NCBI GenBank assembly: GCA_964384415.1
Contig: CAYLMV010000049.1
Location: forward strand, 1-29,781
DNA from: JAGVPT01 sp964384415
Lineage (GTDB): Bacteria; Bacteroidota; Ignavibacteria; UBA10030; UBA8401
Length of the DNA: 29,781 nucleotides
Direction of reading: 5' to 3'
Part shown: positions 7,505 to 13,307 of the stretch, in pieces
Layout: each line of letters starts with the position of its first letter
Numbering within the stretch: position 1 is the first letter of the stretch
Notes under the pieces: generated by a model
Database searches by the model: none
Seen by the model: the letters and a program-made list of their open reading frames with translations, nothing else
What the model was told of the DNA's origin: nothing
Made by a program: the position numbers and the translations under genes

Positions 7505-8207
7505 AAACGTTCTCCTTCTTCTGGAGGAAGGGCGTTGGCTTGTAGTCTTTCAGTTTCTCGCGGACAATTTCGCGGATGAGGGTCTGCTGTTTTTGGATCG
7601 AGAGGGTGGCATCCATCACCGTCAAGCCGAACTCGCCGGAAATCTTGTCGTACTCCTCGAGAATTTTTGACTGAAACAATTTGAAACTTTCACGCGGATC
7701 GTCGCTCAGCCCAAGATCCATACCCGCTTCATGGAATTTAAGCTCGACTCGCCCGTTGAGGATCCTCTTCAACGAAACATCGATCGGTACGCGAAAGTAG
7801 AAAGCCAGATCGGGCTTTACCGCAAACCCGTACATGTTCCGTACCCATTCCGGGTGAACGCCGCGAACCACATCGCGCGCAAACGCCGTGTAGACATACC
7901 TGTCGGCGCAAACGATCATACCGGCTTTCAGCGGCGGGATGATGAGGTGCGCGAGCCGGTCCGAAAAATCGGTTGCATGGAGAACGCTGAACGTTGTGGG
8001 TGTAAGCAGATTTTTCTTCTTGCCGCGCTTGATCGTCTCGTTCACAAGAGCAGACGAATTCCATTCGGTGAAGAACACCCTGTACTTGGAACTTAACAGC
8101 CATTTCTGAAGAAGTTCAAGCTGAGTCGATTTGCCCGACCCGTCGATCCCTTCCACGATAATCAGGATGCCGGGGTACGGATGGGGCTGGTCAAAAAGCC
8201 GAGCCAT
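7494..8207 (-). CDS. Thymidylate-kinase-like P-loop kinase, copy 2 (intact Walker A)
   Basis: A 237-residue member of the dTMP-kinase fold. Walker A is canonical (IIVEGIDGSGKSTQLE, K26), and the DRX motif is ADRYVYTAFAR (101-111). The segment that should read TREPGGT is FTEWNSS, and the lid (RILNGRVELKFHEAGMD) differs from textbook Tmk, so the phosphoryl acceptor may not be dTMP. The ATG at 8207 has GAGGA seven bases upstream. It lies 18 bp after sixA and overlaps copy 1 by 11 bases. In a Pho-boxed operon with CHAD, SixA and Ppx, a nucleotide kinase linked to polyphosphate metabolism is a reasonable hypothesis, but it rests on context only. Automatic annotation would call it dTMP kinase. Confidence 0.87.
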   Translation of the reverse strand: MARLFDQPHPYPGILIIVEGIDGSGKSTQLELLQKWLLSSKYRVFFTEWNSSALVNETIKRGKKKNLLTPTTFSVLHATDFSDRLAHLIIPPLKAGMIVCADRYVYTAFARDVVRGVHPEWVRNMYGFAVKPDLAFYFRVPIDVSLKRILNGRVELKFHEAGMDLGLSDDPRESFKLFQSKILEEYDKISGEFGLTVMDATLSIQKQQTLIREIVREKLKDYKPTPFLQKKENVYVA

Positions 8208-8225
8208 ACAGTTGTCCTCTCAAGT

Positions 8226-8720
8226 TCATTTAAGATCGCGTAATTGTTTGGGTTGCATATGCCATACCAGCGTGCCGGGCCCCTTCGGGGGGAGTGCAGG
8301 GACTTCGATGCAGCAGAGAGCCCCCTTTTTGAATTCAATAATGGAGTCCTCCGAGCCGAGCAGACTAGAGGCCAGGTATCCAAGGTCGGGCTCGTGCCCT
8401 ACAACCAAGATATGGTTGAGGGTTTTATATTTGCCAAGATAGAGAAGGAGTTTTTTTGCCGATGCCCCGGGAAGCAATTCCTTGCAGAGCTCGATCTTAT
8501 GTTCCGCTCCCAGTTCCTGCGCGACAATTTTGGCTGTATCGGCAGCGCGGCTCAGAGGGCTTGTCAGGACAATGTCGAGCGTTTCGATGATCCGCGCAAT
8601 ACCTCGTGCCGCTTTTCGCATCTTGTCCTGTCCGTCTTCCGTAAGGGGCCTGTCGTCGTTAGGATAAGCAGCGGCCCCTCGTTGAACGGCAATCGCATGT
8701 CTTAGAATGTAGATGAACAA
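8226..8720 (-). CDS. sixA: SixA-type phosphohistidine phosphatase
   Basis: Histidine-phosphatase-superfamily protein of 164 residues, the size of E. coli SixA (161). It begins with the RHG-type motif ILRHA (H8 nucleophile), has the second arginine in LTSPLSRAADTA (51-62) and the second catalytic histidine in VVGHEPDL (H109). SixA removes phosphate from histidine residues of phosphotransfer proteins; small members may also act on other phosphoesters. The start is a TTG at 8720 with GGGAG seven bases upstream; no ATG lies early enough to keep the RHA motif. It lies 19 bp after the CHAD C-half and 18 bp before the kinase pair. SixA-CHAD neighbourhoods are common, so a polyphosphate-related role is plausible. 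Confidence 0.92.
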   Translation of the reverse strand: MFIYILRHAIAVQRGAAAYPNDDRPLTEDGQDKMRKAARGIARIIETLDIVLTSPLSRAADTAKIVAQELGAEHKIELCKELLPGASAKKLLLYLGKYKTLNHILVVGHEPDLGYLASSLLGSEDSIIEFKKGALCCIEVPALPPKGPGTLVWHMQPKQLRDLK

Positions 8721-8739
8721 TTGAGGCTCCCGATTCTTG

Positions 8740-9234
8740 TCATGTCTTATTCATGGATTGAAGGATTCTCTCTCCGAAATTTCCGGCGGCCCAGCCCTCG
8801 ACGATCGCGCACGCTTCGTCGTAGAGAGACTTTCGGCGGGAGTGCTGGGCCTGGATGAGGTCACTCACCGCCTTCGTTCGAATCCTGTCGCTTGGATCCG
8901 CAGTGACGCGGTTAAACGACCGGATTTCCCGGAGATGGTTCTGGAGCGTCGGCACACAGACGTCGCAGTCGTGCACCTGTCCCATGACGTCGAGAAGGCG
9001 CTTCACTTCACCCAGGCAAGCGGCGAACTCTTCACCGAATCCTGCGTCGAATACCTCCATGGCATATCTGAGCGTTTTCCCCGCGATCCGCATTTTGTGA
9101 AAATCGTTCTTGAGCTTCGGATGCGCGATGACTCGGCCTCTGTGAGAAAGAAATTCTTCGTAAAGAAACGGTATGAGGATGCGCGCATTTTCGCGGAAAT
9201 TTCTGTTGGGTTTCAGGTTGGCTCTTCGTGCCAT
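8740..9234 (-). CDS. CHAD domain, C-terminal half as a separate gene
   Basis: A 164-residue, strongly basic helical protein matching the second half of a CHAD domain, with the conserved block DFHKMRIAGKTLRYAMEVF (about 44-62) and GQVHDCDV (85-92) in the helix that usually reads G-x-x-x-D. CHAD (conserved histidine alpha-helical domain) proteins bind inorganic polyphosphate through basic residues. The ATG at 9234 comes only seven bases after the stop of the N-half gene, in the +1 frame, without a clear ribosome-binding site. The two proteins together (157 + 164) equal one normal CHAD domain, so either the domain is naturally split or a one-base error or frameshift separates them. Confidence 0.85.
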   Translation of the reverse strand: MARRANLKPNRNFRENARILIPFLYEEFLSHRGRVIAHPKLKNDFHKMRIAGKTLRYAMEVFDAGFGEEFAACLGEVKRLLDVMGQVHDCDVCVPTLQNHLREIRSFNRVTADPSDRIRTKAVSDLIQAQHSRRKSLYDEACAIVEGWAAGNFGERILQSMNKT

Positions 9235-9241
9235 GTGCGAT

Positions 9242-9715
9242 TCACAGGGAAGTATTTACGAAGGCGGCAAAGGAATCCGCGTACTTCGAGGTCCTGAGAA
9301 CTTTCAATTCACGCACCAGAAGCCGCCGGTGCAGCATGCGGGCGGTGGTCTCCCTGGCGATGAGAAGATCGACAACCTTTCTGTCGGCCGCGCCGAGGTT
9401 CTTTTTGTGCTCTTCAAGCGCCGCGAGGAAAACGTCATGTTCCCGTACATTTCCCAGCGAGCGAATAAGGGAGCTCAGTCGTGCATCGTGCTTCTTGAAC
9501 TTCTTTTTTGAGTAACACTCTTTGAAAATTCTCAGCATGGCCCGAAGGCGCCGCGCAGCAACACGCATGTCGTGCAGTACTTCGATGTCCTCCCCCTTCA
9601 GCGTCCCCGATTCGTACGAGAATGTTTCCTGGTACCGGGTTAATGCGACCCTGTGCAAACACTGTTTGAGCGTTTCGTCCGGGTTAAGATCCAGAATTTT
9701 CCAGGGTTTCGCCAT
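9242..9715 (-). CDS. CHAD domain, N-terminal half; first gene of the polyphosphate operon
   Basis: A 157-residue basic helical protein with the first CHAD repeat: DIEVLHDMRVAARRLRAMLR (44-63), containing the conserved histidine and the R-x-x-x-RRLR positive patch, then LGNVREHDVFLAAL (about 87-100), the family's second helix motif. It ends in AFVNTSL exactly where an ordinary CHAD protein passes into its second four-helix half, which here is the next gene in the +1 frame. As a polyphosphate-binding module it probably targets proteins to polyphosphate or sequesters it. The ATG at 9715 lies 50 bp downstream of a Pho-box-like element, making this the leader gene of the CHAD-SixA-kinase-Ppx operon. 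Confidence 0.86.
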   Translation of the reverse strand: MAKPWKILDLNPDETLKQCLHRVALTRYQETFSYESGTLKGEDIEVLHDMRVAARRLRAMLRIFKECYSKKKFKKHDARLSSLIRSLGNVREHDVFLAALEEHKKNLGAADRKVVDLLIARETTARMLHRRLLVRELKVLRTSKYADSFAAFVNTSL

Positions 9716-9765
9716 GCGAGCCGTCTCAATGTTGCTAATGCAATCGACATGTGCAAGCGATTGCA

Positions 9766-9793
9766 GATGAAGTGAAGGTTATGAAATTGTCAA
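9766..9793 (-). promoter_or_regulatory. Pho-box-like operator of the CHAD-sixA-kinase-ppx operon
   Basis: On the minus strand TTGACA (9793-9788), ATAACC (9782-9777) and TTCATC (9771-9766) recur every 11 bp. The 16 bases 9778-9793 match the porin box (4141-4156) at 15 positions, including the shared core ACAATTTCATAAC. The third repeat is weaker than in the other two boxes, and no good TAnnTT element sits 20 bases downstream. The site lies in the 200-bp gap between phoR and the CHAD gene, 50 bp from its ATG. Confidence 0.68.
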
Positions 9794-9915
9794 GACGTTA
9801 TTTGTGCCTCTCCATGAAGCCGGCGACAGATCGGGAGGAGGCTGGGAATGTCTAAGGCTGGAAGAAAGCCGACGCCCGACCACATTGCGCCTTTTCGCCA
9901 GACACCAAAGCGCCG

Positions 9916-11358
9916 TCACGTTCTCAGGGCAAAGCTGAACCTCGTCCCCTTACCGACAATACTCTGCACTTCAACCTTTCCACCATGGGCGTCCACAATG
10001 TGCTTCACGATGGCAAGTCCCAGGCCCGTCCCGCCGACTTCGCGGGACCTGTCCTTGTCCACTCGGTAGAATCGCTCGAAGATCCGCGGGAGGTGTTCTT
10101 CGGCGATGCCGGCCCCAGTGTCGGCAACCTCGACAATGACTCTGTCTTCCTGCGGCAATGTTGACACAACGACCTCTCCCCCCTCCTTGTTATACTTGAT
10201 GGCGTTGTCGATCAGGTTGCTCATCACTTCTCTCAGGCGTTCCTTGTCGCCGAACGTTTCGACTTCGGGGCTGGTGGCAAGCTCCAACCGGAGGCTGATG
10301 CGGCGCTGAGCCGCCGGCTGATGGAAGTCACTGACGACGAGTTCCAGGAATTCGTTGATCCGAAAATAACGAAAACTCATTTTCATTTCACCCGACTCGA
10401 TGCGCGAGATATCGATAAGATCATTCAGCAGCACGTTGAGACGAGCGGCATGGGAAGAAGCTTTCTCGATGAAAACGCGGTTAACGGAAGGGTCGTCGAT
10501 GGCGCCGTTCAGGAGCGTCTCAAGATATCCCTGGAGGGTAAAAATTGGCGTGCGGAGTTCATGGGAGACGTTTCCCAGAAATTCACTCCGCGCCCGCTGC
10601 AGCTTCTTGAGCTCGACAATATCTGCCTTGAGTTTATCGACGAGCTCGTTCACAGCTTTAGCGACCTTTCCGATTTCGTCGTCCGTCGTTGCGTCGATAT
10701 GCCTCTCGAGATCCCCGAGCCGGATCTTCTCCACATCTTCGGCGATCGCCACCATAGGGCGGGAAATTCTCTGCGACACAAAAATGCTCGCGCCGAGAAT
10801 GATGATGAGGGTGATGACACCCGCCAGGAAAATATTCCACCTGATGGCAGCGACGTTGCGGTTCATTTCTTCTAGATGGGCGCTGACACGGATGAAACGG
10901 ACGCCCGACATTGCCGGCGAGGGATGTTGTTCCCGGTATTGCTTCGCGACGTAGAGGAAATCCCTGCCGACCGTGGCGCTGCGGCGAATGTTAACTCCGA
11001 CGGTATCCGCCAGCGCCTGCTGAACCTCGGGCCGAAGAAGATGATTCTCGACGCCTCCTAATTTTTCTACCGGGACGTCGGAGTCTGCGACGACGTTCCC
11101 ATCCGCCGAGATCAGCGTGATGCGGGCATCCCACACCTTCGCCAGGTTTACGATGGACGAATCTCGTTCGACCGGATCCGAGGGGGTCTCGGCGGCCAGG
11201 ATGAAATGTACCGCATCAGCTCTTTGTTCGAGTTCATGTATAAGCCGGTCCTTGAAGAGGGATTCCGTCTCGAAGCTCGAAATAGCGGCAACCGTGGAAA
11301 TGATGACGACGGCGAGGAGAAGATAGGTGAGGGTTATTTTGGTCTGGATGCGTTTCAT
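9916..11358 (-). CDS. phoR: PhoR-type sensor histidine kinase
   Basis: Membrane sensor kinase of 480 residues that probably phosphorylates PhoB under phosphate limitation. It has a helix at about 9-28, an extracytoplasmic domain of roughly 140 residues (30-172), a second helix at about 174-194 and a HAMP segment (195-247, with RISRPMVAIAEDVEKI). The HisKA dimer helix carries SHELRTP (H266 phosphoacceptor). The ATPase domain has an N box (NLIDNAIKYN, 381-390), G1 (DTGAGI, 413-418), an F box (RIFERFYRVDKDRS) and G2 (GGTGLGLAIVKH, 442-453). The start overlaps the phoB stop by four bases (ATGA). The large periplasmic sensor domain differs from the small PAS-only E. coli PhoR but resembles Bacillus/Bacteroidota forms. 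The PhoR assignment rests on phoB, pst and Pho-box context. Confidence 0.9.
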   Translation of the reverse strand: MKRIQTKITLTYLLLAVVIISTVAAISSFETESLFKDRLIHELEQRADAVHFILAAETPSDPVERDSSIVNLAKVWDARITLISADGNVVADSDVPVEKLGGVENHLLRPEVQQALADTVGVNIRRSATVGRDFLYVAKQYREQHPSPAMSGVRFIRVSAHLEEMNRNVAAIRWNIFLAGVITLIIILGASIFVSQRISRPMVAIAEDVEKIRLGDLERHIDATTDDEIGKVAKAVNELVDKLKADIVELKKLQRARSEFLGNVSHELRTPIFTLQGYLETLLNGAIDDPSVNRVFIEKASSHAARLNVLLNDLIDISRIESGEMKMSFRYFRINEFLELVVSDFHQPAAQRRISLRLELATSPEVETFGDKERLREVMSNLIDNAIKYNKEGGEVVVSTLPQEDRVIVEVADTGAGIAEEHLPRIFERFYRVDKDRSREVGGTGLGLAIVKHIVDAHGGKVEVQSIVGKGTRFSFALRT

Positions 11359-12047
11359 GGCTGCGCTTTGCAGCGATATCCGACCCCTTTGACCGTTTCG
11401 ATCATGTCTGCATATTTCCCCAGCTTTTCCCTGATTTTCCGGATATGAACGTCCACAGTCCGATCAACGACAAAGACGCCTTCCCCCCACACGGCGTTCA
11501 GCAGAACGTCGCGCGAGATCACGCGACCGCGGTGCCGCACAAGATAGACGAGCGTCTCGAACTCCTTCTTCGGAAACACCAATTCCTTTGAGGCAAGAGC
11601 AACAGTGTAGTTGGGGACGTTGATCTCCAGTTCGTCCACCCGCAGGATATCTTCGCCTCCGGCGGCCTTGTCATCCTGCTTATCTCTCCGCAGCACCGCT
11701 CGAACCCGGGCGACAAGCTTCTTCATGCTGATGGGTTTCACAATATAATCTTCGGCGCCAAGCTCAAGGCCGATCACCTCATCCACCTCGGAACTTTTTG
11801 CCGTCAGGAAGAGAACGGGGATCGTCTTTGTCTTTTCGTTCCGCTTCAGTTCTCGTAAGACGTCGAGCCCGTTCATTTCCGTCATCATGATATCGAGAAG
11901 GATCAGATCGATATGACGTTTCACCTGCTCGAGGGCCTGCTTCCCGTTGCGGGCCGTGAACACTTTATAGCCCTCTTTCTCCAGGTTATATTGCAGCATC
12001 TCGACGATGTCTTTTTCATCGTCAACTACAAGAATATTTTTTTGCAT
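11355..12047 (-). CDS. phoB: PhoB-type OmpR-family response regulator
   Basis: A 230-residue response regulator. The receiver domain has the acidic pair D9-D10, phosphoacceptor D52 (LILLDIMM), T82 (FLTAKSS) and K104 (YIVKPIS). The winged-helix domain (about 130-230) has the OmpR/PhoB signatures FPKKEFETLVYLVRHRGRV, WGEGVFVVDRTVDVHIRKIR and VKGVGYRC. Such regulators bind direct repeats spaced 11 bp apart, which is what the three operator candidates in this window show. The gene starts 14 bp after the stop of a degenerate transposase gene and is coupled to phoR by an ATGA overlap. No separate phoB promoter is visible, so it is either inside or upstream of the transposase gene. Confidence 0.92.
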   Translation of the reverse strand: MQKNILVVDDEKDIVEMLQYNLEKEGYKVFTARNGKQALEQVKRHIDLILLDIMMTEMNGLDVLRELKRNEKTKTIPVLFLTAKSSEVDEVIGLELGAEDYIVKPISMKKLVARVRAVLRRDKQDDKAAGGEDILRVDELEINVPNYTVALASKELVFPKKEFETLVYLVRHRGRVISRDVLLNAVWGEGVFVVDRTVDVHIRKIREKLGKYADMIETVKGVGYRCKAQP

Positions 12048-12061
12048 GGGAGCCGTTGAAA

Positions 12062-13018
12062 TTAACCAGTAATGTCGTATGGGTCGAATCGTTGAAGACT
12101 GCTGAATTGTTGAAAGGTGCGCAATTTTTCCACGGGCGACATGTTATCGATGAGAGGGATCGGCCGCTCGTTGTTATATCGATAGAGATACTTTGCCGCT
12201 TCCTGCTGGAGCTCGTCGGGCGAGGCAAACGGCTTGGAGCAGTATGGCTCGACTTCGTCGAATCGTTTGATCCTCTCCATAAACCTGTTCACCGCGAGTT
12301 TCTTCTTGGATGGCACTTCATGTTTGATTCCCAGCTTCCGGAGGTTCATCGTGAACGCGTGCGTCCTGGACCTGGGTTTGGCAACGCTCGCGAACACGTT
12401 ATCCAGAGGCGTCTGGACATAACGGATCAAGAACGGAAAATGCATAAGCACAAACTGCACAAAATCGAGCGCGGATAGTGTTGAATGGCGTCCATAGATC
12501 TTTGTGATACGCAGGCGCGAGCATTCATCGATCGCACTGTACTGTACCAGCCGCCGCTTTCCCGGTTCGTCCGCGATGAACTTAAACGTCATAATGACCC
12601 GGTCCCCCGGAAGCAGGGCGTCGTTCGGCCTCACCTTGCGCCGGTGCAATTTCTTCAGCTTCATATCGACGCCCGATCGCTTCAGAAGCTTCCAGATCGC
12701 ACTCTCCGACAAATCGATATCGTACCAGATGGAAAGATAGAGCTTCAGTCTCTTCTGGCCGAACCCGGTCTTCTCCCGAAGCTCGCGAAGACGCTGCACG
12801 ATCGCCGGCGGCGTCGCGCGCGGACTATGATGCGGCCGGCGCGAGCGATCTCCGAGGCTCGAAGCGTCTTTCAACGATTTCTTGTAGCGCTTCAGCCACT
12901 TGTAAAACGTTTTCCGGCTGATGGAGTAGCGCTGACAGATGGAAGGAACATTCTTGCTTTCTTCATAATCCTTCATCCATTCCATGCGCCGGGCTATCGC
13001 CGGGTCTGGGTTGCTCAT
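12062..13018 (-). CDS. IS481-like transposase with lost catalytic acids, probably domesticated
   Basis: An intact 318-residue frame from an ATG at 13018 (GGTGAG upstream). The N-terminus has two helix-turn-helix regions (CQRYSISRKTFYKWLKRYKK at about 29-47, then a second to about 117). The rest follows the IS481-type integrase core: PGDRVIMTFKFI, VQYSAIDECSRLRITKIYGR, FVLMHFPFLIRYVQT, and YNNERP near the end. Compared with the consensus I know for that family, the first catalytic Asp (QMDVKFI) is Thr (T144), the second (QTDNG) is Pro (P204), and only the Glu equivalent (E248, MERIKR) may remain. No terminal inverted repeats or target duplication are evident. It ends 14 bp before phoB. An intact frame with a dead active site suggests retention as a DNA-binding protein; the alternative is a recently decayed IS. 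Confidence 0.8.
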   Translation of the reverse strand: MSNPDPAIARRMEWMKDYEESKNVPSICQRYSISRKTFYKWLKRYKKSLKDASSLGDRSRRPHHSPRATPPAIVQRLRELREKTGFGQKRLKLYLSIWYDIDLSESAIWKLLKRSGVDMKLKKLHRRKVRPNDALLPGDRVIMTFKFIADEPGKRRLVQYSAIDECSRLRITKIYGRHSTLSALDFVQFVLMHFPFLIRYVQTPLDNVFASVAKPRSRTHAFTMNLRKLGIKHEVPSKKKLAVNRFMERIKRFDEVEPYCSKPFASPDELQQEAAKYLYRYNNERPIPLIDNMSPVEKLRTFQQFSSLQRFDPYDITG

Positions 13019-13066
13019 GAATCTCTCACCGCTTGGGAAGACCTGGACGGAGCAAAGAACGACGTT

Positions 13067-13273
13067 TTAGGACGCCTTCTTTACTTTTTCAAACCGTTGA
13101 ACGACACGTGTTTCCCCTCCGCTCAAGACGGCAACCACGACAACGTCTCCGTCTGACGCGAGCAGCGATTCTTTGGCAAGCTTGACCGCCTCTTCTTCGT
13201 TCCCCTCAATCGTCTTGTGCAGCACGGTCTTCGGCACCTCAAGGTACTTGAAAACCGATATCCGGTATGTCAT
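13067..13273 (-). CDS. Small unrecognised protein (68 residues)
   Basis: The ATG at 13273 has an excellent ribosome-binding site (AAGGAGGTG), so the longer frame to 13372 is not needed. The product starts MTYRISVFKYLEVPKTVLH, has an acidic helix (GNEEEAVKLAKESLLA), two hydrophobic strands (GDVVVVAVLSGGETRVV) and a basic tail (KVKKAS). It looks like a compact alpha/beta protein without catalytic motifs. It starts 34 bp after the stop of the large Fe-S oxidoreductase on the same strand, so the two are probably cotranscribed, and it may be an accessory of that enzyme. I do not recognise the family. Confidence 0.7.
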   Translation of the reverse strand: MTYRISVFKYLEVPKTVLHKTIEGNEEEAVKLAKESLLASDGDVVVVAVLSGGETRVVQRFEKVKKAS

Positions 13274-13307
13274 ACACCTCCTTGTTGATTCATATAACAC
13301 TGGACGG

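Noticed and set aside
7494..8207. Calling this the housekeeping thymidylate kinase tmk
   Set aside because: The TREPGG acceptor loop is absent and the lid is unusual, and the gene is in a Pho-boxed polyphosphate context; only the fold assignment is supported.
9794..9915. Possible phoR terminator or small plus-strand gene in the phoR-CHAD gap
   Set aside because: I found no clean GC-rich stem with a U run, and the short plus-strand frame runs into antisense of phoR without a good start.
12485..13156. 223-codon plus-strand frame opposite the transposase-like gene
   Set aside because: The minus-strand frame shows clear HTH and integrase-core motifs; the plus-strand frame is featureless.
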